Position numbers and translations under genes: made by a program. A model generated the notes under the pieces. That model was not told the DNA's origin, made no database searches, and worked only from the letters and a program-made list of their open reading frames with translations. A DNA stretch of 64,000 nt from Hymenolepis diminuta (lineage: Eukaryota; Platyhelminthes; Cestoda; Cyclophyllidea; Hymenolepididae), in NCBI GenBank assembly GCA_900708905.1, contig CAADRB010000001.1:1831792-1895791 (forward strand), read 5' to 3'. Below, piece by piece: positions 10,696 to 23,197 of this stretch (the stretch's first letter is position 1; the number at the start of each line of letters is the position of its first letter).

Positions 10696-13487
10696 AACCT
10701 TATATTATGTGTTATCCCTCAAGTTCCACACTGCACATTCTGTGATGCCTTCGAAATAACAAACATCGGTTAAAATGGCACGAAATATTTTAAATTTGCG
10801 CAGATAATAGCTTCCGACTAAGCGTTAAAAGATGCAATCGCCAACGATTACATTACAAGCGTTCTTCCCTATGGCCAATTAAGCTATTTACAGAGCAACA
10901 TCAAGGATAAGCACTGGAAATAACAAACAACATTGATTGAAATAGCCATGCATTGGTTAATAGTAGCCATTGGATGAGAGAATATCTTCCGTGTTATCCT
11001 TTTCTATGGCAGGGGAATAAATTGAAACTTTTAATAATAGAGAAGCATCTAAAGACATGGGAAGAGAAATAAATGAGGGCAAAAGGAATGCTAGGGAATC
11101 AAAAGAACTCTTACTTCATCTGAACTGCAGAATCATCAGGTTATCTACTTTTTCCGTTTTAATTTTTAACATCATCTTCTTTATATGGAAAATCCAGATT
11201 TATATTATTCATCAGCTAGAAGAAGGAGTCTACCAATTAGTTAAGGGAACTCCAGGCGGATGCTAAACAGGTATTCGACTATAAAGAAGGCGAAGTCTAT
11301 TCGTTGTATTAATATACATCAACCAGAACTGAAAAGTATGCGTACAAAGGAAATTTTATTCGTAGAACCTCGGCAACATCATCTTCTTACAAGTGAAAGT
11401 GAAATGAGGAGGTACCGTCAGGAGGATCACTGTGAATAATTACCAGAATTAAGCATTATAAGACGTTATTTATGTTTACAACTCAGCACTCAGTACTACG
11501 GTTTCGCTATTCAGAAGTCAATTAAAGCTGCTCAGAGAGTAATATCGTTAAACCAACATGGAAGGGAAGTTTAGTAACGCCTTTTTGAAACCGATTACTC
11601 GTTAACGGTGATTTGAAATTCTTGTCCTCAGCATGTAGAAAACGCTACCAAGAGTTAAATGGCATTCTCTAAGCCTCACCACTTGAGAAAAAGGAGAAAT
11701 CAAAGTTCGCTTAAGGGGTAGGATTGTAAATACTTGAACTTGTGTGGATGAGTGTAGGTTCTAGAATAAATAAACTTCTAAAAGACCTCCAATCATACAA
11801 TACGAAAATTAAATACGTACATGAAAATACATGCTCGCATTTGGGGCTTTAAATACACGCAAGAAATAGCTGGGCGCGTAAAGTACCTCAGAGAGAAAGA
11901 AATGCTACTTTTAGAACGCACTGAGCTTAAAATCCTCTCAGACAAGAGTTCTAACAATAATCAAATGAACAAAGAAAAGTTGGTAATTGAATAATACAGA
12001 TCACAAAAATCTATGATAAAATTCCAAGTCAAAAAGGGTAAATTGAAAATAACAAGTATCAGTAATTGGTATACACTGCTAGCCAATTTTCATTTCCCAT
12101 CAAATTTTATTTAATCCACAATAATGTGAAGCATCATCAATCATTTTAAGTTCTACACTAGTAACGATGGCATCGCAAGACTGTATTTCTACTTGTATTT
12201 CAAATGAGTTTATCTACTTTAGAAATAGACACCAAAATCCATTATACAAATAAAAAATAAATCAAATAAACCGATGCTATAACATTGATTGATAATGCAA
12301 ACCAAAAATTTCCTAGTTTTACCAAATTTAGGCCACGTCATCTAATTTAAACCTTAGAATGACAAAGAAATACGGATCATCTTAGTAAAACCAAATATTT
12401 TACATTCCAAACAAGTAGATATAAAAAACGAACAAGAAAAAACGTGTAAAATCTTAAAGAAAAGCGACAGTCTTTTCAAAACCTGATCCCGACTTGTGTA
12501 GAGAATGCCAGATGTCAGTAAAGTGGAATTCACCGATACATATCCAAATCAAACAAAAAGTTATAGGGAAAGGTGAGTTCTACTAGGTTAGAAAGCTTTT
12601 ATCTGGTTTCAAAGCTATAAGTATTAGCTTATACAGGCTAAACACTCTACCAAAATGAAGACGAGAGTGATGAAGCCATCCGTTTTTTGAATTTGTACAA
12701 TTCCAGATGTTTGCCTTCTTCTGACATCAGGCGAAATACGTGATCATGAAGCTACAAGAGAATTCAAATCTCAGTTAGTGAAAGTCAGTAATAGTTTTGA
12801 AAACTATTCTCCAATAAAAATGAATTTCTTACGTATGCTGAAGAAGAAACGCAAATCTCATCTTAAACTCCAGAGATAACCTAATTTTCAAGAGATATAC
12901 TAGCGATAACTGTAATATTTACGTCCAATTCGTATTTGTAATACGAACACTAACTGATCATTTTCTTCGGTCAAATGAACTAAAAAATAGGAGAGAAAGG
13001 AAATAAATGGCGAAGAAAGAGCACATTAATAATTCTTGAGAAGTGCAGTATTATCTCAGTCAATATATTTTAAAATATTGTTACATTTGATGAAAAAGCT
13101 GTGAGCAACAGAATATACCTCATGTGATTATATCAAGCAAAGACATTTCTAGAAATAACAACAACGCATACTAATAAAGGGCGTTTATCGACCGAGAACT
13201 CGTGACTATCCCGAGCCGAAGTGATTAGCATAAACTAATTTTACGTTTACCCAAGAGGGCAAAGCTTGCATATTTTAAAATTAAGAACACGTTTCGTGAG
13301 CTCAGTGGAACTGAGTATGTAGTCAAAAAAGACTATGAAAAGGACTGTAGTTATCAGGTGCTAAACGTAAGTTCAAAAAAAGATAGATATTGATCTACTT
13401 ATAGTTTACCCATGGTTGATTCCTTTTCACTCACTGTAAATGCTACTAACCTGTATGCTATCTGTAAACTCAATCAAATATAATACT
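10696..13487. other. Gene-free stretch downstream of the orphan gene
   Basis: AT-rich sequence with no recognisable exon or repeat; the longest open stretch (11057-11266) has no family resemblance or splice context. It probably includes the orphan gene's 3' flank near 13400-13487. Confidence 0.55.
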
Positions 13488-14580
13488 TCAGACTGATTTA
13501 ATGCAGTTCTCTTTCAGATATCTGGGGGAACAAAGTTGTGTCGAGTATCTCTTCTCTCGAGCTGAATGGGGATTTCCGTAAGGCAATATAAAGTCTGACC
13601 ATAATACACAGAGTTCGAAACTTCCAAAAACTTATCTAAAATAACGAATTCAAAGACCGAAGAATACAATTTTTCAACTTTACTCAGACGAAAACTAGAG
13701 TCAAGATAAATATCAGCAGAAAATATGCTTCAAATACCTAGTTCAAACCTAGCTAAAAAGGAACTTCAGAAAAAATAAAAGGGCGCAAAATAGTATAAAC
13801 ACAGTTAAAAATTAAATCAAACACATCCCAGAAGGAAGGTGAAAAATGCAGTCTACAGATAATAAAGGAATATTTCCAAATAAAATATGAAATACAAAAG
13901 AAAATAAAAATTCAAAAAACGAACCATCACTTGTGAAGGGAAGATTCGAATCACTACAGAAAGATTGTTGATTGGGACAAGAAGTTTCAAATGTAAAGGT
14001 CAGGGAAGGGGTATCTTCACCACAGTTGCTGGATATTGTCGGAAAAGCTAAAAAACGAAGAATAGATAAAAATCTCATGAAAACGGAAAGTATACAATAA
14101 AAGTTCGACTTACTTGTGAGTTGTCGACTGTCAATGAGTCGGACACGATTTGCCAAGGAGGAGGTTACGCCATTACTTGCAGGCAAGCAAAGTGGTCGAT
14201 AATCCGATTCTGAGGCTGGAATCAAGTCACCAAACAACTTTAAGTGCTTATAAAACGAAAGAGAGTATCCACAACACAAATGACATAAATCAAAGATTTA
14301 TATCGGGAAAATTAATTTAAAATAAGCGGAGCTCACCATAAATGGGAAAAATTTGACCTGAGCGTTCTGATTCTTCAAATTCATAAAGAGCATTGGGATT
14401 TGCTATCGAAACTCTTGTGTTGTCGAGGTCTTTTTTAGAATCGGATTTGGAAGTTTGCAATTTTTTAACCCAATTAAGATTGCGAATTTGTTTGAGAAAT
14501 TTATTAACTCCCTTTTTAGATGAATTGTGGAGTTGTTTGTCTGTATGATCAGTAGGCACTGTGGTGACAACTTGATCCAT
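13488..14580 (-). CDS. Unrecognised four-exon gene, about 190 aa
   Basis: I do not recognise this protein. Exons on the minus strand are 14337-14580, 14114-14215, 13931-14047 (or 13925-14047) and 13488-13594. All junctions are GT-AG and all carry phase 1; the introns are 121, 66 and about 330 nt. The start Met at 14580 is immediately preceded by an in-frame TAA, so the N-terminus is firm. The last exon ends in TGA at 13488-13490, giving 189 or 191 aa depending on which of two in-phase donors ends exon 3. The N-terminal 60 residues are rich in Lys, Asn, Ser and Asp (for example NKFLKQIRNLNWVKKLQ). The middle is rich in Ser, Thr and Pro, and the C-terminus is basic. No signal peptide or membrane span is visible. 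It looks like an intracellular, partly disordered adaptor or regulator, but no function can be assigned. Exons 1-3 are well supported; exon 4 rests on phase and an acceptor only. Confidence 0.6.
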
Positions 14581-15799
14581 TTAAGTGATAATTGTTCACG
14601 AGCGGAAAAATTTCAACCAATTATTTATCAACGGATTTTTCAAATCTTGCGCGACTACCAAAAGGGCTCAAAGTCATAACCTGAAATTTTCATAAATATA
14701 CACGACATAAGATACAGTAAAACAAAGCTAATTAATAAAAACACAATCACTTACTTTCAGTGACATATAAATAATCCGAATTAGAATGAAAACATATTGA
14801 AAAATAAATAAATAGTGAAGTGAAGGTATCTCAGCGAAATTTATGAACTTATGCAAATTATATGTACAAAGAGGAACATACTTCGCTGCTCATTTTCCAA
14901 AGCAAAGGGTGTTTTCAAATATAATTTTAAAAGGAGGTTTAAAAATATAAACGAAGGAGTAATAGAAGTCAGGGTCAACGTGACTGAAAATTGGGCTTCA
15001 TATTAGCATCCGAACTCATTTGTCACGTGCCTTCTCAATTTAAAATTTGATTAGGTGGGTCTTATCTCATTAGATGACGTGATTTCATTTTTATACATCT
15101 TATACAACAATTATTTACGGGATATGAGAGTCTATCATTAGATGGATCACTTTTTGGGATTGTTGTTTTAAGACTGACTGAAAGGGTGTAGAGGAGCAAA
15201 AGGAGGGCAACTACTACTTCCACCTACAAAAAGTAGTACAGTAAAGAGTAGAAGGCAAAGTAGGAGTGGTTCAGGTTAGTTTTGATATTTATCCAGGGAG
15301 AGGGGTAGTACACGTGACTCGGACAACGAAGATGGAGACCGGAGAAGAGGGGACACGTACACAACTCTCAGCCTTTCTATCAGTTTAGGCCTTTTTCTTC
15401 CCCTTTTCAAGTTGACAGTCGGTCCTCGTCATTAGCTCCATCCGTGTTGTGGCTTGTGACAGGTACATGAAAGAGAAAGATAATGATTATTGATCAGTTG
15501 GTATCTAGTTTTGATTCCGTCGCCATCAATAGTGGTGCCCTATACCGTGTGTCTTCCACTACCCCTTCCTCAAGGGTCACGCTATCCATAGTGTGAGTTG
15601 ACGTTGTTATTATTTCTATTTTGGTGTCTGTTGGGAGTGGCAAACATACTCCATGCATTGGTTACATATGGGCTGATTCGTGACACATGGTTTCAACCTG
15701 TTAATGTGAGCTACCAAGCCTATATCCCTCACCCACTCAGTTAATTTTATATGTAGCATAGTTTAAAATTGTAAAAATTATGTATGGACTGCCCAGGAG
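14581..15799. other. Region between orphan gene and Ty3/gypsy remnant
   Basis: It should hold the promoter of the minus-strand orphan gene. 15180-15470 is richer in G and C, with poly-pyrimidine and poly-purine runs, and could be a decayed 3' LTR of the adjacent retroelement, but no partner was found. Confidence 0.35.
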
Positions 15800-18405
15800 G
15801 CGGTAATACGTATTGTATGGACTGAGCGGTGACATTTTCTTGTACATAACCAAATATCCCACCTCTAAGGAAGGGCCGCGGACCATCTTATCGTAATAGT
15901 TATTTTGATTTTGTTATGGGCCAGTAAGAGTAGCCGGTGGGCGATTTCAAGTGAATTGCAAATGGCTTCCCTAGTACGAGCTATGTAACAGGGCCGCCTG
16001 TTGGAGTATGATGCGTGCAATGATTCACCAATGATGCCATCTGTCAGTGGCATTTCACATTCATTAGTCAAGAAAACCGATATCTGGCCAGTTGAATCGT
16101 GGACGCTACATTCTATTGGTTCTGCTCAAACCGCTCTAGTTGCAATTGTAGGAGGGATCTAAGTGTCCTGTTGACTCTTTCTACTTAACCATTACTCTTT
16201 GGGTGGTAGGAGAATGTTCTTGACCAGTCCATTTTTAGTAGATGGCATAACTTGCGTAGGAGATAGCTTTCGATTTGAGTACCCCTACCAGTATGTATAC
16301 GATATGGTACCCCGTGGTCCACTACCCACTCTGCGAAAAATCCCTAGGCAACCGACTTGGCATCCCCCTGAGCTATCGATCTAGCGGTTGGTCATTTGGT
16401 GAAATGATCTATCATGACCAATGTGTACCTGTCACCTCGTGGGGTTTGTGGGAGGATAATTATTAAATCTATTTCAATGATATCGTTGGGAAATTCTCAT
16501 ACATTGATCGCAACGGTGTATTAGGCTGGTGGTTCGGTGACTTGGCTCGTTCCAAAATTTGGCATTCGGCCACATTGCGTCTACGTCTTCTCTCATATTG
16601 GGCCACCAATAGAACAGACCGCCGACCAAGGCTATTTTGGGTGCTCCCAGGTGACCTGACCTAAGTGTAGTTGCTCCACTATCGGGACTACACAAATTCC
16701 CGGTAATACTAATCTGTCGGGGAATCTCCGTTTAATCCTGAAGTATAGTAATTTGTCTATTACCAAATTGGACCATTGACTTCACAGACTGCGAGTGTCA
16801 AGACTGCATCCTTCCATTTCATTATCTGATGATTTGTCAGTACCATGTATCAGCCTATCGTGAATCAAGCTAATATATAAGTCTTTGGATTGTCCATCCG
16901 CCCATTCAATCGACTTGTCGTTGTCCAGCTTAATTGCGGCGATCCTTGGGGGGTCTTGTGGGATCTGAGATAAGGCATCTGCATTTCCACGTTTCGAGCC
17001 TGGTCGATGCTCTAATTTAAAAGTGTATTTGACCAAGATTTCTTGCCAGAGACCTATCATCCCCACAGGGTCTTTAAAATTCTGCAATCACGTGAGAACT
17101 TTATGATCGTTACGTAAGATAAATTCACTGGGGCCAAATAGATAATGTCTAAAATTTTGTAAGAATTGCTAATAACTTGCGCTAAATAGCACAGTAGTCT
17201 TGTTCTGAGTTGGACAGAATTCCATTGACGTATACCAAGAAGTGTTCCTCTCCATCTTGTGTTTGAGACAGGACAACCCCATATCGACGTTTGATACATC
17301 TGTGTCCAGAATAGAGGTACCATGATTAGGACTTACGTCCGGGAACACTGTGGTTGACCACTGTTTCAGTTCCCGAACGCTAATGAACATTGCTCTGAAC
17401 GTAGAAATTTATTGTTCCTATTTTGTACCGTATACAATGGCTTAGCTATGTTTGTGAAGCCTTTTACAAAGCGCTTATAGTAGCCGGCGTACTTCCTCTG
17501 CGTTGAGGGGAATCTTCTCTATTTTCTCAGGATCTGTGTGAACCCACAATATAATATGACGCGGGTAGGCAACTGCAGTTTGCAGGAATTTGCATTTCTT
17601 TGGATTTAACTTGAGGTCTGCTTCCCTCAATTGACTAAACACGGCTTTCAGTCTAGCTATATATTCAACTAGTGTGAGAAAATTATTACATCAACTAAGT
17701 AAACCTAACACTGTGTGGGCAGGTCGTCAAGTACCTGATGCATTAGCCGTTAGAATGGCAAGTGCGCTCAATTGTTTCAGTTTCGTATAGACCTGTTAGT
17801 ACCACGAACGCCGTTTTTTCTCTAGATTTTGGATCTAACTCTACCCCGATCTTAAGTTAAATGTGGAGGAGTAGTGTGACCCAGCTATGTAATCGAATCC
17901 GTTTATCTATACGTGGCACGTAGTACTGATCAAATTCCACAGTTGCGTTAAGCTTTTGGCAAACCGAAGGGACCCATTCTTCTTTTTGATAATTACTATG
18001 GGTGTTATCCAAGTTGAGGAAGACGGCCTAATGATCTTGTTCTTTAGCATGCTAATAATCTCCTCTTTAACGAAGTTCTCGTATTAAACTGGAGTTCTTC
18101 GGAGTCTTAGTGCAGTTGATTTAGCATCACCTGTGTTTTATAACACTTGTGTGATCAGTCAGCTCCCCATCAAGTGCAAATATGCCTCTGTTATCCATCA
18201 GAAACAGTCTCACCCCCTCAGATATATCCTTTGGTTCCTTCAGGTCATCTACCCTACTTTCTTTTTGTGTACACTACGTGTGATACCATCCACGGCCAAG
18301 TATTAGTTCGGTTGAACTATCTAGTACTAATCTGTTTTAATTCAAAACGATGCTTCTCTGGTGATTCCTCAGGAAATCCATCCCTAGCAAGCCCTCATCG
18401 TTAAT
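15800..18405 (-). pseudogene. Decayed Ty3/gypsy LTR-retrotransposon pol region
   Basis: Read on the minus strand, the pol domains appear in the Ty3/gypsy order, broken by many stops and frameshifts. The end of the aspartic protease (GLLGMDFL motif) is near 18370. Reverse transcriptase lies at about 18120-17450; its catalytic box reads YLVD where YLDD or YVDD is expected, and a KLNPKKC-type segment follows. RNase H and its HRPGSKRGNADALS connection lie at about 17390-16900. The integrase zinc-binding segment (WPNMREDVDA) is near 16610, and the integrase core with an IDHFTK motif lies at about 16470-16200. A trace of the integrase C-terminus runs to about 15800. A core position where Asp is expected reads Gly (HTGRGTQ). 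The element cannot encode active enzymes. I found no convincing flanking LTR pair. It lies between the orphan gene and HACD on the same strand as both, and is probably an old insertion. Confidence 0.85.
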
Positions 18406-18667
18406 GATGGCGTTCATTAAGTAGTACTACATGAAACCCACTTGAAACATTTACAGGCAAAACAAACATGCATATGCAACGATTTGAAATTAAGCGGTGA
18501 TTTAAGATCATGATAAAACTTTATGATTAGAATTTTGAAGATGCATTCATGTAATCATCACTTATATCCATAGACCTATAAAGAAGAAGTTTGACGAAAC
18601 AAAATTGCTGATAGCCATCAACGAAAAATTTATATTACGAATATAGCCTAGCTAACAGTACAAAGAG

Positions 18668-19455
18668 TTAGTCAGATTTCTTCTTTCCCATAACTTTGCG
18701 GCGCTGGGTTAACATATGAGTATACATAAGTGGAGAACCTAAAAAGAATTAGGAGAAACAAAAAAAAGGCGAATCTTACATGGAGCATATAGCACCAGGA
18801 AGAGACAATACAACTGATAAGTATTGAAACCAAAATTGAAAGCATTTGGCAATGAGTATTGCAACCATGGATCCTTCGCTGCATAGGGTAATGAGTACCA
18901 CAAAAGTGCAATTTCACCCTAAATACACAAATAAAGCCCGAAAAATAATCGCTAACCGTTATACCGGTTGGATAGAGAATCAAGAAAAGATTATACCTAA
19001 GAATAGTTAATAAACGAGGTGGCTTCATGAAAATGTTCATAAGATAATAAAGATAGCGAGTGATATCGGCAAGACACCACGAAACAAACATCATTTTGTT
19101 GAAGTTTTCATGTACTTTAACCGCCGGATATATATACAAAACTCCCCAGAGAATCAAAAGACGCGAAGCAATTTGAATAGCAGTAGTCAATGGAGCAGAT
19201 TTAACAAGTCTCAGACAAGCATGTACAACCTATTATCGAACAAAAATATTTATTTAACAAACCTCCATGATAGCCAGGGTTTGAAAGACCTGCAATACCC
19301 GTTCGGTTGTATATTTCGCTCCTTTATTTTGTGGAACAATTGTCAAATACAGTGCATAACTCCAGCTATTTTAAAATAAAGGTTACTATTTCTCAAAACC
19401 CAAGTAGTTGAATCCCATTATAGAAGACCAGGTAAGACGACACAATCCCAGACAT
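18668..19455 (-). CDS. HACD: Very-long-chain (3R)-3-hydroxyacyl-CoA dehydratase (HACD/PHS1)
   Basis: This is the third enzyme of the ER fatty-acid elongation cycle; it dehydrates 3-hydroxyacyl-CoA to trans-2-enoyl-CoA. Minus-strand exons are 19400-19455, 19263-19365, 18957-19229, 18780-18918 and 18668-18738, giving 642 nt and 213 aa, close to yeast Phs1. Family motifs appear in order: YNGIQLLGW at the N-terminus, QTLAIMEVVHA, QIASRLLILWGV, ITRYLYYL, LRYNLFLILYPTGITGE, FNFGFNTY and YTHMLTQRRKV. The catalytic Tyr (in LYPTG) and Glu (in TGE) are seven residues apart, as in known HACDs; intron 3 falls between them. Hydrophobic segments fit a multi-pass ER protein, and the C-terminal KKSD matches a KKXX retrieval signal. 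In-frame stops upstream of the Met at 19455 support the start. All four introns are tiny (34, 33, 38, 41 nt), so simple ORF calling shows only exon 3. The gene is intact. Confidence 0.96.
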
Positions 19456-19947
19456 AGTAAACAGCAAATGAGTGTGAGTGGTGGCGCTATTTTTACTCCA
19501 AGGTCATTATTAAATTGAGCAAACAATATCTTATAATGTCAGATTTAATGATGTTTGCAAAATGATGAATGTGCATGTGCGTAAATTATTTTTATGAAGA
19601 ATTAAAATTGGTTTTATTTGGAGAAAAATAAGATCAGATGTCTTTTAAAGTTGAATACGCATGTGTAGTAATTTGCCGGTTTATATAACTAATGTCTAAA
19701 TATAAATGTTTTCCTAATAATGCTTGAATAATATCAAATGGATTATTATCTAGAACAATATCTATAACAAGACGTGTGTTAAACACTTCACTAGCATAAC
19801 TAGAACCGAACGTAAATATTTAAAGTACAATATATTTAACATTCGGCGATTTGGTGTGCAGGTACTAAAAGGTATACACTATCTGATGTGTCACCCAATC
19901 GTTTCTCGATTTGATAAGAGTTTTGTTGCTGTCTGAGATCTTCTGCA

Positions 19948-21566
19948 AATAGAATTGTTACATATAAGAAAATAATATTTTCCCCAAAATAATTCTTATA
20001 TGTAAGATTCTTTATTTTCTGTCTTCTAATTTCTGCTTCTTTTAATCCCCTTTTGTTCGAACAAATTTATTTACGTTACGGCGGCAAATGACGAAAAATA
20101 TAGATCGACCTACCGATACGAAAACGTGTCTTATTTTGAAATGATGGTTTGGGTCGTTTTGTATTGTGATGTTGTCGGATTGCACTTTTAACTAGTGCAG
20201 TGTCTTAGGGAATCTAAGAGTCGGTTACGGTGTCCTATGGAGAAGGACAGATTAAAATAAGAATGTACTATAAACTCCCCATTTTATAATATAAAACTAT
20301 GAGAAAATATCATGATCTGTCCTTCTATGTAGGATGTTGTGACCGACCCTTTGATTCCACAAGAGATTACATTCATTATGAATACAACCTGACAAAATTA
20401 CATTACAAAATGACCCTTTCGTTTCAGTAGATCAATTCATATTATGTGTCATTTACAGCTATACTGTAAATAAACTCGATCCACTTAAAGAGAATTAAAT
20501 GGTAGAAAATAAAGGATCTTAAATATAAAAATTATTATGGGGAAAATATTAGTTTCTTATGTGTAGACGAGGCAGACTCCCATGACGCAGCCTTATTTGA
20601 ACCCCACTTATAAGACGCATTCAGTTACTCCTAATCCCTTCGACCTCGGGATATAATAGTGCTGGAAATTTAGCGACATATCGTGGTTAGATGTTGAACA
20701 CAGTGAGTAGCTTAATTCTGGGAGACGTCCTAGAAGCAGTTGAAAGTTCTTATCACGTGGTACAAAACTAGCGTGTTAGTCTTTTAGAAATTTGCTTTAA
20801 TTTATTATTATTTTATCTTTTTAATTTTTACGAAAATTCTATCGTGAATATGTGAAATTTCTCGAAATTATCCATAATTACAGATTGAGTAGATGAATAT
20901 ATACCCCATTAAAACAATAAGATACTGTTATGATTCATTCTTTGTAATAACATTAGATCTACCGAGGCCGCATCGGTCGAATAGTTGGAATAAGTCAAGC
21001 TACTTATGTCGCCGAATCAGTCCGGAGGTGGTAAGTAAGCCGCTCAAATTTATTATTAATTAGATTAGGTTTATATACAAAGTATTTTATCTTTAAACGT
21101 CAGTTGTGTTTCGCCGCCGATGCCTCTGCGTGATGATCGACAATTATTTAGATATCTGTGTGCAAACATGCACACACGGCTGGGCTGCTTGCGGACACTG
21201 TAGTGGAGCTCTTATCGCCAGTCAATCATTTTTAATCGCTAGGTGTTTATAGACTTCTACTAACTATAGCACCTTTCTCTGAAGGACACCGTGACCGACT
21301 ATTAGATTCCCTAAGACATAGCACTAGTTAAAAGTGCAATCCGACAATACCACAATACAAAACGACCCAAACCATCATTTCAAAATAAGACGCATGTTTT
21401 CGTATCGAGAGATCGATTTACATTATGCGCCATTTACAGTTGTAATGTAAATAAATTCTTTCGAATAAAAGGGAATTTAAAGAAGCAGAAATTAGACGAT
21501 GGAAACTAAAGAATCTTACATATAAGAATTATTTTGGGGAAAATATTATTTTCTTATATTTAACAA
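19948..21566. mobile_element. Inverted-repeat element with three copies of a ~290-bp module
   Basis: About 19948-20245 is the near-perfect reverse complement of about 21277-21566; both arms carry the run from a CTTATATGTAAGATTC-like outer edge to an ACACCGT(A/G)ACCGACT inner edge. A third, more diverged copy in the plus orientation lies at about 20312-20560. Between the left arm and this third copy sits a 12-nt hairpin (AGAAGGACAGAT at 20242-20253, its complement at 20311-20322). No coding capacity was seen. The arrangement fits a foldback or MITE-like DNA transposon, or nested insertions of one. Target-site duplications were not identified. Confidence 0.75.
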
Positions 21567-22073
21567 TAACGTACAAGATTTAATTTGGAAATTCAATTTG
21601 GAAACGCCGCAGTCCATGTAATGCATTAACTGGTTAGGGAATATGTTTATCTAATAAACATTTAAAATATTTTTTATAGTCACTTTTAATCTCAAAAGGA
21701 AACTTAGTTATACATATAATTAATTTATTGATTTAAAAATGTAGCAATTAGCAGTTGAATAAATATTAATAATCTTGAAGGGCACACATTCGACATTAGC
21801 GTGGTGTGGTGTAAATAAAGATTTATTGGAGAACATTTATAGGCAGAGTAAGATAGAATGAAAGGGTATAGAAGTTGGAAGATGATTCGAGAAACATCAA
21901 AGGGCACAAGAGTGAGAGAAGCAACAATTTTGCCAGTGGCTACTTCTGTCGCAGTAGAATAGGATTGTGGTTGAGAATGCCTCAGGTCCTCGCTTCATAT
22001 CGGTTCACTTTTAGGTTGTACTAGCAGCTAGGTATCAGATATTTTCCCCTAGCTATTCTTCGGCTATACCTTC

Positions 22074-23197
22074 TGTTAGAAGAAATGATAATTATTTTCC
22101 CCGCTCCCAATATTTCTTCTATGAACAAAAATGCATTTTCTTTCTTTATTTCCCCACCGATAAAAGACACTTGATAATTATTCGTATTTNTTTAAGCCGA
22201 TACCGATTGAGTGTGAGTTTCGTTAATACACGCGTGTTGACTATAACGTGCCTCCTTATCTGCCGTGGGTTATTAGCTTCTGTGTTAAGTTGCTATATTA
22301 CCGAGTTTTCTAGATTGTTGGCTCTGCTAGATTACTATCCGAACTCCTAGTTGGTTACGTTATAGCACCTTCTATCTACTGCTATTCTTCACTTTAGCGA
22401 CAGAATTGAGAAAGAAGACAGTTTCGATCAGCAAAGTTAGTTAGTAACCATCGGCTTGGTGGGAAATAGACCAGAAGAAATAATTGGTCTATTACGCTGT
22501 TAACTAGCATAGATAGGCGGAAAATAGTAGTACGAGTCGTTGGGTTCACAGAGGATTTAAAGAGTTTTTGGACTGGAGAGAAACAAGTGCAGTCAAATGA
22601 CTGTAAACGCTCGATCACTCAAGACACGTTGACTCAGCGATTGAATAACACCGTATTTCCTATATTTAGATATAGTTCAGGCAATTTGATAGCAGGTTAT
22701 GATGTCGCAAAGTCACAGGTGTCCAATTGAATGTTAAGGTCAGGCTGACTCTGGGTGGGAAGATCTAGAAATGTTTACAGCGAAAATAAGCATGAAAATG
22801 TTTACGCTTTTAGGAGATGTAGAAGAAAATTTGCATCAAATAATTTCTAAAAAATAGATGAAATTTTAATTCGAGGAAAATGCAATAAATTGGTTTGCTG
22901 CTTACTATAACGTAACCGACTAGAATTTCTGGCAGTAATCTCGCAGAGCCAACAAGCTAGAAAACTCGGTAATATAGCAACTTAGCACAGAAGCTAATAA
23001 CCCACAGCGGATCACAAGACACATTATAGTCAACGCACATGCATTAACGAAACTCTGTCTCAATCAATATTGGCTTAAAAAAATAAGTATAAGTATCAAG
23101 TGTCTTTTATCATTGGAGAAATAAATAAAGAAATTACATTCTTATTCATAGAAGAAATATTGGGAGCGGGGGAAAATAATTATCATTTCTTCTAACA
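22074..23197. mobile_element. Foldback-type element with ~290-bp terminal inverted repeats
   Basis: The left arm at about 22074-22365 pairs with the right arm at about 22906-23197. Both outer ends read TGTTAGAAGAAATGATAATT inward, and both inner ends read GGTTACGTTATAG. The spacer, about 22366-22905, shows no convincing coding sequence. One assembly N (22190) lies in the left arm. The long inverted repeats and lack of a gene fit a non-autonomous DNA transposon. It is unrelated in sequence to the element at 19948-21566. Confidence 0.8.

Noticed and set aside
16199..16466. Plus-strand open frames of 61 and 63 codons
   Set aside because: They are antisense shadows of the integrase core of the minus-strand Ty3/gypsy remnant.
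18147..18404. Plus-strand 85-codon open frame
   Set aside because: Antisense to the protease/RT part of the retroelement; the minus strand gives the recognisable GLLGMDFL motif.
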